Of a DNA stretch of 32,933 nt, positions 10,460-20,493 are shown in pieces. The position numbers and the translations under genes are program-made. The notes below the pieces were generated by a model. That model worked only from the letters and a program-made list of their open reading frames with translations. It was not told the origin of the DNA and did no database searches. Source of the stretch: Lingula anatina (lineage: Eukaryota > Brachiopoda > Lingulata > Lingulida > Lingulidae); the NCBI RefSeq assembly GCF_001039355.2, contig NW_019776024.1, forward strand, positions 736,046-768,978, written 5' to 3'. How positions within the stretch are numbered: the first letter of the stretch is position 1; each line of letters opens with the position of its first letter.

Positions 10460-10731
10460 GAAAGATCTTATTTCTTGGGGATAACATGACAACATAGGGA
10501 ATCTGTAGAGGACTGTCACATGCAGCCCCCCCCCCCCCNNNNNNNNNNNNNNNNNNNNNNNNNNNNNNNNNNNNNNNNNNNNNNNNNNNNNNNNNNNNNN
10601 NNNNNNNNNNNNNNNNNNNNNNNNNNNNNNNNNNNNNNNNNNNNNNNNNNNNNNNNNNNNNNGAAAAAACTTATTTTTTGGGGAAAAAATGACAACAAAG
10701 GGGAACCTTAAGGGCCGTCCCCATGCAGCCC

Positions 10732-10748
<17 letters not shown>
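10460..10748. repeat. Diverged duplicate with poly-C tails around a 124-N gap
   Basis: The segment 10460-10538 and the segment 10663-10748 share the order CTTATTT, TTGGGG, ATGACAACA, AGGG and CATGCAGCC, then a C run (13 C and 20 C). N fills 10539-10662. The two are clearly related but differ at many positions, so this is a true tandem family and not a simple duplicate. Frames crossing the Ns are meaningless. Confidence 0.7.
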
Positions 10749-10762
<14 letters not shown>

Positions 10763-10764
10763 AC
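10748..10764 (+). repeat. (CA)n microsatellite
   Basis: A short CA run directly abutting the 20-C tract. Confidence 0.9.
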
Positions 10765-10906
10765 AAACAGATAACAACAGTTACATGTGCTCACACACGC
10801 AAACACACATTTTCATTAGACTGAAGACCAGTGATCAGAACATTATCATAGAAGAGCTAGGGAACTGACAGGTCATTGACCTAATGGACTGCCAGTTCTT
10901 CCACAA

Positions 10907-10923
10907 CCCCCCCCCCCCCCCCC
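10907..10923 (+). repeat. Poly-C tract (17 C)
   Basis: An isolated C homopolymer. I could not tie its flanks to either poly-G repeat family. Confidence 0.9.
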
Positions 10924-11257
10924 TTCAGAATTAATCGCCTGTCCTCCCACCCCACTCCCCCTTAAGAATATATAATGTAATATACCTGAGGGAAGCCGTT
11001 ACTTGGAAAGATACCTTTTAAGGTTGGTTTGTGAATGCAAGACATGATGACAGAATCTACCAGTGTCTAGAATTCTAAATGTGAGGTTTACTGTAGAAGT
11101 GATGATACTGGAAAACATTTAAAAAAAATTAATATTGCTTTTAAAAAATGTTTACCTTTGATGGAACATTCGAATATGTCTATGTCTTATCAAAAGAGAT
11201 ATGTTATTAAACCATGAATTTATTCTGTTTTAGAGAACTCCCTACAGACATACAACC

Positions 11258-11430
11258 CTGGGGTAGCGTTAACACTTGCCAATTTAGCCAAATGCTAAAA
11301 CTGACTGAAATTGGCTAAATGAAATAGGGTTGACTTGACTTATTTTAGTCAAATTTAAACCATTTGGACAAAAAAGTGATGAAAAATTAGTTATTTGGCT
11401 AAAGGAAAGAAATTGCTAGTGCCACCCCAG
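11258..11430. mobile_element. 173-bp TIR element (MITE-like)
   Basis: The left end CTGGGGTAGCGTTAACA pairs with the right end TGCTAGTGCCACCCCAG as an imperfect inverted repeat. A second inner pair, TTAGCCAAAT and ATTTGGCTAA, extends the symmetry. No open frame is present. I did not find a convincing target duplication and cannot assign a superfamily. Confidence 0.6.
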
Positions 11431-12394
11431 CCACCCCACTGTGGGCCTCCCAACTACCAATTTCCTCATCCCAAACTAATGGATTCCACGAACTTTTAAA
11501 AAGTCTGTGCATGCCCATCATTTCTCAAAGCTTTTCTCCAGAGTAAGTGAACCACATCGCCACGAGAAGTCATCTCTGCTATGCGTCAGGGTCTGGGAGA
11601 GGGTCATGCTTACTTGACCAAAATAATTACAGTACCACACGCCCTTTCTACACGGAACCCGTGACCCTGAAGGTACGCCCCGGGTCACGCCATGTCCTCA
11701 GACAGGGGCTCCTCCCTGCTGCCTCTGACTTCCCATCAGACAGTGCGAGATGGATTTCATGTAGGACAGCCATGAGTGGGGAATCTGCCATCACATGCCA
11801 CTCATGGCCATCTAGAAATAATGGAGACAACATGTCCCATCACAAAGTGTCACACATACTGCTAAGATAAAGTACACGGGGGCAGCAAAGGGCCTTTTAA
11901 CTGTCAGATTATTAAGATAATGGACTTTTTAAAACACAGGTCTATGTGTGTGTGGTGTTTGTAGAGGAGGGGCTATGGACTGGCCATGCAGATTGAGGAA
12001 AGGGGTGAGGCTCAGGCAAGGGACTGCATGGCCACATGGAGGAAGAGGGTGTGTTGGGGGTTGAGGAAACTATGGGATGAATGGAGATGGGAGGGGGGGG
12101 GTGCAGGGGCAAAGAGTTGAATGGAGACAAGGGATAGGGCAAAGTACTTTGAAATATGTGACGATAACACAAAATCAAAATTAATACGTAAAGTAAAAAT
12201 AGTTGGATTTTAAAGACACAAAAATATATGTAGCATATAGAACATACAATTTAGGTGTATGTCAGTACATGGATGACTAAATGCATGCAAAGGACAACAT
12301 GATAGGGGAAGAAAAATAAATACTTTATGAAATCTCGCAAATATGATAATAACTTCCAAGAATCTAAAATATCTGTGATTTAATGTCACATTAA

Positions 12395-12406
12395 ATGCAT
12401 ATGCAT
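12395..12406. promoter_or_regulatory. Candidate POU MORE palindrome ATGCATATGCAT
   Basis: This 12-mer equals the MORE element bound by POU-domain dimers. The surrounding DNA is AT-rich, which raises the chance of a random match. Confidence 0.3.
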
Positions 12407-14323
12407 CATTTCAAATGTACATATCAACTGAGTAAACTATCCCTCTTTTTTCCCCTTAAAAACACAATCATTACTGTCAATTGCACAGAAACATTGTAAT
12501 CATCTATCAGGACAGCCCTCATCTCTGACCTGAAAGCCATCTGACAGCATAAACTGTAATCAGCCATGAAAAAACAATATGGCCAAACCCGCCTATATTT
12601 ATCTTTACATGACCTGCCCTGAGATTGCTGTACTTTGGCCAGGCTCGAGAGGAAATTACCAGGCACATAGTACCATTCTAAATATGTAAACACTTTCGTG
12701 TCCAAATGAACCGAGACCTGGTTTCACCGCTTCACTGGAACTGCTGATGGTCTCATTCACCTGACCATGTCTTCCTGACCTTCACTTCACCTGACCAGGA
12801 CACGGGAGGACAAGGCTCATCATACTCATTATGAAATGTCAACCTTAATACAGATATAGTTCAGTAAAACTCGCTTCTGTCTCCGAGGCCAGGTTTGCCA
12901 TGCTAATCAGAGCAGTAATATCAAACACTTCTCAGATAATGGGTGATTTATCTATTTCCTGACCGCTATCAGCTGAACTAAATGGACATGCACTGGAGTG
13001 CATGAGGTACACTTAATACGAGGAGAGAACGGACCAGTTTTTGGGGTTGTCATTTAGACAATGGAATACTACACAAGCCAATTTCCCTTAGGGCTTTGTA
13101 AAAAAAAAAAAAATCCACAATTCATATGATGACACCAGCATGAATCAATCATCGGAAGTAGAGCCCGTTTATTGATGTTGTTGACACAGTTTGTCAAGGA
13201 TAGCCAATGCCCTGAACTCTGCTGGTACAATCATCCGACTATGAGATGCACATGAACATCTACCTTTAAAAGAAAAATGTGAAAGGGCTTTTGCTCACAA
13301 CATGACAAATTCACACCAAAGCATATCAAACAAAGTCTCTCTGCTATATTCTTGGTGGCTTATACCATTCCTCTATACACCAACCCACCTGGTGACAATT
13401 AATATTTTAGGAGAATAACAGAATCATTAAAAATCAAGCTGCCTGGGACCTAAGCAATATTGGCTGAACCTTGACACTGCACACAAAACAGACTAGCCTA
13501 CAAAACTAGAATGCTCATTGCATGCTATTTGAGTTCATCTTTACCGGAAAGTTTTTAAACTTTTTTCCCTTCACAAAATTCTGTTTTTTTTTTTTTTCAA
13601 AAACCTTCACAGTGCCAGAGGGAGGGTGTTGGAACAGCTTTGACAGACTATTTATACCTGCATTCCTAATGCAACACGCAGGCATGTAATAGAATACGAC
13701 CTGGTGACATAATAATCTACGACCACATTTTACCGCCTATAATTCTCCCAGGGTGACAGTCTAAGCTTAGAATTTGCTGAACCACAGTTATAACTCAGAG
13801 ACAATATTTATCTTGTCACTTACTAGGATGAAATTTGTATTACTATTCCCTGAAGAATTTCATTAAAATTGAACTCATTCTCAATGTGTGAAATTTAAGT
13901 TTTTAAAATGAAATTTAAAATGAATACATTTTCCCTATTTTTTCTGTCATCTTAATCTATTCTTTACAAACCATGATATATATTCTACATATTTTTTGAT
14001 GAAGGGATGCCTGTTTCAATGATCAATCAAAGGAAAAGAACTTTCATTTATAGCAATTTACAGCACAGCATTCTATATCCCAAAAACCAATCATCTTTTT
14101 ATTAGTCAATGAAGATTTAGTCACACACGGAAATACACGCTAAAACAGGCAGCTTAGCAATTATGTAATTCCACTTGTGTAGACTCAGAACCCTTCTCAA
14201 GTCCATAACTAATCACTTAAGACCACCACTCAAGTTTTTTTCTAAACCTCTTTCAACAAATTTATCAGGCTTTCATATCAAAGCATGGAGGACAATGTCT
14301 CCAGCATGAAAACAGTCTGACAG

Positions 14324-14336
14324 CCCCCAGGTGGCG
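14324..14336 (+). promoter_or_regulatory. CTCF-like core motif
   Basis: CCCCCAGGTGGCG matches the CTCF core CCASYAGRKGGCR at all but one position. It stands out in a locally GC-richer patch. Confidence 0.35.
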
Positions 14337-14415
14337 TTACTACTGCGGCCTGCTCATTGCAGCGTGCACTTTCACCTTTGATACCATATGCAGACAAAAT
14401 AAGTCAGACGGCGTA

Positions 14416-14427
14416 TGCGCATGCGCA
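14416..14427. promoter_or_regulatory. NRF1-type palindrome TGCGCATGCGCA
   Basis: An exact 12-bp palindrome matching the NRF1 consensus YGCGCAYGCGCR. It is rare in AT-rich DNA with few CpGs and lies 80 bp from the CTCF-like core. In other animals this motif is commonest in promoters. Confidence 0.4.
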
Positions 14428-15309
14428 CGCATTCAACCAAGTAGCCAAGGGAAGCCTTTTCTGCACTACGGTGTAATGATATTATACAAAGGCTACACCA
14501 TCAAAGAAGGGCCTACAGAAATTCTAACTTTTCTGAAAACTTGAAACCAGTTTTGTTTACCTACACGTTAAAAATATACCCTTCAGCTGGCTTAAGATTA
14601 TGAAAAGAATAGCAGACCATTTCTCCTGCTTTACTGTTACTATCATGTTCTGAGCCCTAACAACACCTCTACCACCGCTGGCCAAAGGTCTCAAATAAAA
14701 AGAGGCCATTTCAGATCTCAACACTTTAAGGTCAACAACAGTGAAAGAAAAGTAGGAAAACTAATAATGAGGCAGACTCTTGAAATCGACTAGTACTACC
14801 TTTTGCTCCCTTAAGTGGACGTCTTCTAAAGATATCCAGGAAAGGAAAAAGAAAAAAATCAACATAAGATTAAAAAGGTGAAAAGCTCAAACAAAATGGC
14901 CTCCTGTCAGTGCCGCTATATTTGCGTGCCTTCATTTGTGGCCTGCAGAGGATAAAAAATTAGTGACATCAACAGCAGTTTAATTTGCAGACTTTCACAC
15001 GTTCTTAAAAAAATGTATAACACAATTAAATACTGACAATTAAACAAACACACTTATAATTTCTTCGTACTTATTTGAGTTTTTAGATACAAACAAGTAC
15101 TCATTTTGGAGGTGCTGATATTTTATCCTGTAGTATTACATAAGGGTGCTTCCTACCACAGACTGCTGAGCTGTGACATCATTTTTCACAAAAATCCTCT
15201 TTGGCCACAGTGCTGAAGTGTGCACAGAATTAGCCAAAGAAATATCTGAGAATACCTTGTGAAAAAACTCTCTGAGGCCCTGGTAGAGGGTAACAAACGG
15301 GTTACATTT

Positions 15310-15477
15310 CGGGGGCAGATTGAGGCTGTCTTATAGGTCTTCCAGAAGAGGGTAAGTTTTTCAAGTTTACATCAAAGGGTATCTAATTTTTTCTTTCAGA
15401 AGACAGTCAAAAATGGAGGATGGATCAACAAAGATAATTTGGAAAACTGTCAGAAAATATCTCTGGATCTGCCCTTG
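15310..15477. mobile_element. 168-bp MITE, copy 2 (diverged)
   Basis: This copy has the same length and word order as the copy at 1637: GGTCTTCCAGAAGA, TTTACATCAAAGGGTATCTA, CAGTCAAAAATGGAGGATGG and GTCAGAAAATATCTCTGGAT. The termini CGGGGGCAGA and TCTGCCCTTG are mutated versions of the first copy's TIRs. Flanks CATTT and CATTA are a possible decayed target duplication. It appears older than copy 1. Confidence 0.8.
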
Positions 15478-16514
15478 CATTAAGTGGTCCCAGTAATATG
15501 AGAGAGAAGATAACCAGCAATGACAAGATACCAGAAGAACCTAAAAACCTAGTTGTGAAAGGCTTGCTGCCCACCTGTCATACCATACCTGTATGAGGTC
15601 CCCGTTGTGTCATGACTGGAGAATGGTACGTACACCCAGGTCCAGCTACCCGTAGAAAGCCTGGTTCACCACAGAGCAATAGCTTAACACCTTGGAACCT
15701 TCAGAAAACCTTCAACCAAGTCATCGTGGAAATCATAATATGTTTAGAACACATATCCCTGATAATTGGTGTTTCGTGTTCTGTTTAGTTTTTCACGTTT
15801 CTCATCTTTTTGTAACAGCAAGCAATTGGTGAAGGCAAAAGGAATTACAAGACATCGAATAACATAAACCTTGGAAGACTTGTTAATATATATTTGTAAC
15901 TGTTAATCCAAATAAGGGTGTCAAGCAGAGGTCGCGGCTTGTTATCCAAACCATTACTTAAGTTACGGAAAGCAAGAGAATCAATAACTAGAGATCAAAA
16001 TGACCAGGTAATTCTTGCTCACCTGCCTTGAACCCCGGTGTTTCCACTGGTAACAGCCACAGAAAGATACTTCACATGATAAAATATATAAAATAGCCTA
16101 ACCTGAGAGACTATTCCATTTAGAATATAGTAAAGATATCCTTCTCTGATAGAAATACACTTTAGAAAAGTTTGTTGGATAGAACACAATTACAACTAAA
16201 CCTTTGGTAGTTACTCAATAGATTTCACTAATATAAAATAATAATTTTCTGCAAAGCAATGTTTTGTTAGTTATATTTAAAAATAAAAACTGACTTAAAA
16301 GTTTTGAAAACTTGGTCTGCCTTGTGTGATGAAATATATCTTTGTGAGTAACTCAGGATCTTGAAAGAGTAAAATATATGATATTAGTAAATATAAGCAT
16401 ACAAGATGTTAAAACACCTGGGAAGAGACCAATTCATCAGCATGGCATTAAAAGCAGAAAAGATAAGGTATTTAATGCTGGTGACAACGAGAAAGATCGT
16501 GGCTGAATTTCTAC

Positions 16515-16515
16515 G

Positions 16516-16549
<34 letters not shown>

Positions 16550-16562
16550 TATACACACACAT
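16515..16562 (+). repeat. (CA)n microsatellite with CATATA interruptions
   Basis: A CA array interrupted twice by TATA. Open frames on both strands here are generated by the array. Confidence 0.95.
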
Positions 16563-16622
16563 CTGCAGTTCTGATTGAGACACAAACCACTGGGAACCAA
16601 TAGGTTATTGCACCTCTCAGAC

Positions 16623-16700
16623 ATGCAAATTTGCATGCAAATGCCAAACTTAATTGGATAAAAGTTTACAGGAAGATGAAGAGGCACAGCCCTGACGTCA
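16623..16700. promoter_or_regulatory. Candidate POU-octamer cluster with CRE
   Basis: Three overlapping octamers ATGCAAAT lie at 16623-16630 (+), 16629-16636 (-) and 16635-16642 (+). A perfect CRE palindrome TGACGTCA lies at 16693-16700. POU-domain proteins bind the octamer and CREB/ATF proteins bind the CRE. Function here is inferred from motifs only. Confidence 0.4.
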
Positions 16701-17453
16701 GAGAATATCTTTCAACTCTAACCTATCAGACTTTTAAAATGTACTGAATATTTTCTTGGTCATCTTTATTTATATTATCACAAATGCCCTGCCTAATCAT
16801 TTCCCTGATAATTAAATGAAATTGAAATAGTGTAAAAGTGACTGCAGATTATTAACATATGCAATGTAGGTGAATCCTATAACTCCACATCCCCATCCTT
16901 TCAGCCACTTCAACAACACTGTAAGCCCACTGAAGAACACATGTATGTACATTATCCCATATATTATGAATTCACATAAGGCACATATAGTTATGTCTTT
17001 CCTTACTGAGGTCACATGTGCTTCACATATATACAAACCCCACCTGACATCGACATAAACTATGTGGTTGGTACGGCTGCACTCTACGCCAGTTCACAGA
17101 CTGTTGAGACCAGACAAGATGTTGGATCACCTATGGCCTTACTGCTCTGTCCACAACACATGCCTGGTCAGACACAGACACAATGTTGCCATGGCAACAC
17201 AAACATATCAATTTCCCCTCTTCCAGGAATCTGCCTGCCGTTTACAACTTTCGATTCACTGATCAATTATGTGTCCAGGCGATATTCTATTGTTAATGAA
17301 AAGATGATTTGTTAATCTACAAATTCCATGAACTTTTTTCACATTTTATCAATGACTGTCTTTCTCTTTACTAGAAGTCAATGACCAGGTTCATATTTAA
17401 GGACTTAACTCAGGGTTTTCTCATATGGTCGAATCAGAAGAAAGATGGACAAA

Positions 17454-17600
17454 CAGGCAAGTAGCCAGCTATTTCAAAGGGGGGGGGGAGGGTCTATATC
17501 TGAAAAACTCATACGAAATGGCATAAGATCTAGAACAAAGTCCGATTCTGAGCAGACGTCTGCCCAAAAGGATGACTGTGGGATCCCCATCCCCCTTGCC
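17454..17600 (+). mobile_element. Possible poly-G MITE family copy G
   Basis: The left end CAGGCAAGTAGCCAG matches the family terminus and is followed by a 10-G run at 17479-17488. The interior does not clearly match the other copies and no right end was identified, so this may be only the left arm of a related element. Confidence 0.3.
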
Positions 17601-17795
17601 AATGTCTGATAGATAAGTCGATATGATTTAGAAATAAATTAAAAGAGAATTTAAAATTTTAATTTAATTTAACTTGATCAATCAGAAAATCTGATGGCAA
17701 TATGAAAGCAATCTTATTAAATTCAAAATGCAACAAAGGAAAGCAGCTTTCAAAGCAAGAGATGAGGTAAAAGTATAACTTAGCAAAAAACAACT

Positions 17796-18075
17796 CAGGC
17801 CTGTTGGCAGAACAGGTTTTAAAGGTAATAGTTTACAGGGTCCACTCCAAATTAAAACATGATCCAGGGTTTATGCCATTTATCAACCAAGGGGTAAAAA
17901 ATGAAAAAGCTTTTTTATTCAATTAAGTTAACCCTACTTTAGAAAGGACATGGAACCTTGACCAAGTTTTGATTTGGTGGGCCATATCCAGCTAAATGTA
18001 TTTCTTTCTATCCCCCCCCCCCCACCTCCCCTGTGCCCGTCTGTCTGCCTGCATCTGGCTACTTCTTGGGCAGAG
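17796..18075 (-). mobile_element. Poly-G MITE family copy F (reverse orientation)
   Basis: The reverse complement reads a G run (plus-strand C run 18012-18023), TTTAGCTGGATATGGCCC, AAATCAAAACTTGGTCAAGG, then a diverged right half. On the plus strand it begins CAGGCCTGTTGGCAG at 17796, near the family terminus, and an imperfect partner CTGGCTACTTCTTGGGC lies at about 18056. The outer limits are approximate. Confidence 0.45.
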
Positions 18076-18648
18076 TACGGGATAAACTACACATACATCA
18101 GTATCAGTACATTTCCTTAATACTGCAATATGGCTCTAATTACTCACTCCACAGCCCAACCGATAATTCTTAAAAGACAAGTCTGCAAACTGACATAATA
18201 CGGTGTGAAAGAGATAATTCTCTATTTCGTGTGATTGTGGTGATGCATCCCGTATAAGAAAATCGCTTTATTTATCTACTACTAATACAATATTAATACA
18301 ATTAAAAAGGGGACAGGCAATATTGCATGCATTCAGAAGTGGCTACAGACTTTGGTTAATACACTCTTGGTAAACAGTCTAGTGTACCTACTTCTTTAAG
18401 GATTCTGGGCTCATTCCCAATTGCAACTATTGTTCTACATAGATCGATCCAACTCCACGGGGACTCTCACTGAATGCAAAAGACTAACAGAATAACACGC
18501 CTTCTTTTGGCATTGAGTAGAATATAGAAAAACTGCAGATTATATATGAGTATGTTGTAAACAAGAGGAGGCTTGTAAATTTGTTAATCTGATTTCATCC
18601 ATTGAGAGTCCTCGTGGAGTTGGATAGTTCTACGTAAAACGATACTTT

Positions 18649-18816
18649 CATTGGGACTGGGCCCTCAGACATTGGGAATGGTCCCTCAGACATTGGGAAT
18701 GGGCCCTCAGACATTGGGACTGGGCCCTCAGACATTGGGAATGGTCCCTCAGACATTGGGAATGGTCCCTCAGACATTGGGAATGGTCCCTCAGACATTG
18801 GGAATGGTCCCTCAGA
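18649..18816 (+). repeat. 21-bp minisatellite, 8 exact-length units
   Basis: Eight contiguous 21-bp units, CATTGGGAATGGTCCCTCAG plus A, vary at only two positions (A/C and T/G). Because 21 is a multiple of 3, the array keeps frames open on both strands and yields a 7-residue repeat (GPFPMSE on the minus strand). I see no splice or family evidence that it is translated. Confidence 0.95.
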
Positions 18817-19937
18817 CACAGACATACTGGGTACAGGAGTGGGACAACATGATGAACTGCACCGGCTTCCCTCAAGGTGTACCACTCACTGCTAACAAAC
18901 ATAGATTACCTAACTTTAGGTGCAAATTAATGCTTAGATGTTCTTTGAGCTTGTCTTTTATGGTCACGCAGAATTTCAAGACAAATGGATAGACAGTGTA
19001 GACCATGTAGAACACATGCTGAACACAAACGGGGCCATTCCACGCTATTTCACCCTCCGTAAAATTTCCTACCACTTTTCTCCCCGTCAGTTCAGTTCAC
19101 AAGGGGTGAGAACAGGTGCAACTACTTACTTTTCTCTCTCTTTTCCATGGGATATATGTGCTTATTTTCCTTCAGTTTTATTGGATAAGGTGATAAATGT
19201 GCTTATTTCCTTTTTTCACTGGATACATGCGTATATAGTTTCTTTGAGGTTTTACTGGTTATATGTACTTATATTATTTCTCTTTTCCTCTATATAGACC
19301 AGTATATTTCCAAGTTCACTGGACAGGGAGGGCGGAGAGATTTGACAGAGGCATAAATACTGTGACACAATCATTAAGCTGCCATTTTTTTTTTACATCA
19401 TCTTCAGTATTGAGTAATCAGCAAGCTCCCATGTGGAGCACTTAAATAGAGCAGTAACTTAAAGTAATACCATTCCAATAAAGAGTCTGGACAAGTTATA
19501 TTTTTAGAAACTTCCTTGTTCTACACAAATTTATTCTTTATTCACCATAGTCCAAAATAATCTATCACCTCCTTACAAATCTCACCACCTGTCAAACATC
19601 TTTGAAATCAGGTTTGAAATTTGAAGCACAGGCCAGTCATTTAGAAAGCCACATCTTCCTGTACATTTCAAAAAGAACCATCAATGTCAGGTACTTTTAT
19701 TTGAGGGGTTTTATTGTTATCATGGTCTGAATTGGAAATGTTCAGCAGCTTTGCAGTATATGTAAACATAAAAAAATATGACTTCAAGGAATTTTCAAAC
19801 ATGTACAATACACCGTTAAACATGGGTTAAGGACTAGTTTTACCAGATTGTTAGAGTTATGACAAGTGTTCCGAAAGGAGGGTCACAGGTTGGTTAGACA
19901 TAGTTAAATATTATTTACTCCAGAAATATCTGTAATT

Positions 19938-20092
19938 AATTTAATTTTTTTTTCTTTTTTTAATCAAGAGCTCATAAAATGACCCTAGTCATTTACTTCC
20001 TGATGATGGTGACTGACAGTCACAGAAATATTGAAGGTAATACCCACATATTTTACAAGCTCTTGATAAAAAGAAAAACAATAATTTAAATT
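19938..20092. repeat. Inverted repeat with arms of about 43 bp
   Basis: The left arm (19938-19980) contains a T-rich tract, ATCAAGAGCTCATAAAAT. The right arm (20050-20092) contains ATTTTACAAGCTCTTGAT, then an A-rich tract. The arms are mutual reverse complements apart from a few mismatches and small length differences in the homopolymers. The roughly 70-bp centre contains CCTGATGATGGTGACTGACA. It could be a fold-back element or the decayed edge of a retroelement; neither is established. Confidence 0.55.
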
Positions 20093-20132
20093 GATACACA
20101 CAGAACTAATGAAACTGTTCTCTCTATAATTA

Positions 20133-20493
20133 AGATTTTTTTTTTCATTTTTTTTTAAATTTTATTTATATTTTTTTCTTTTGAATCTTACACTTTGGAC
20201 CTTCAAATGTCACCATTTTTATCATATATAATCACTGCGTTGAAACAACAAACAGCTCTTTATTAACAAAACAAATGGAATGTGTAGGTGCAGAATAACT
20301 GAAATACNATCTATCATTTAGATTTTTTTTTTCATTTTTTTAAAATTTTATTTATATTTTTTTCTTTTGAATCTTACACTTTGGACCTTCAAATGTCACC
20401 ATTTTTATCATATATAATCACTGCGTTGAAACAACAAACAGCTCTTTATTAACAAAACAAATGGAATGTGTAGGTGCAGAATAACTGAAATAC
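20133..20493 (+). repeat. Near-identical duplicate of about 174 bp on both sides of a single N
   Basis: Copies at 20133-20307 and 20320-20493 run from AGATTTTTTTTTTCATTTT to CAGAATAACTGAAATAC and differ only in homopolymer length. One N at 20308 and a 12-bp linker separate them. This is the pattern of a false duplication at a scaffold join, though a true recent tandem duplication is possible. Confidence 0.9.

Larger units (their letters stand above)
11431..15309. other. Non-coding stretch, mostly featureless
   Basis: Holds the MORE, CTCF-like and NRF1-like motifs listed separately and a purine-rich patch on the plus strand at 11960-12150. Frames at 11547, 11942 and 12424 lack protein-family features. 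Confidence 0.55.

Noticed and set aside
10382-10777. Open frames on both strands around 10.5 kb
   Set aside because: They run through 124 unknown bases and C or G homopolymers, so the translation is meaningless.
12862-12896. Minus-strand ATG with MANLASETEA as a possible first exon
   Set aside because: It lacks the SRRKQ motif and has no GT donor in the proper place before a stop.
18595-18992. Overlapping open frames with GPFPMSE, LRDHSQC and MVPQTLG repeats
   Set aside because: All come from one 21-bp minisatellite read in different frames. There is no conserved domain or splice context.
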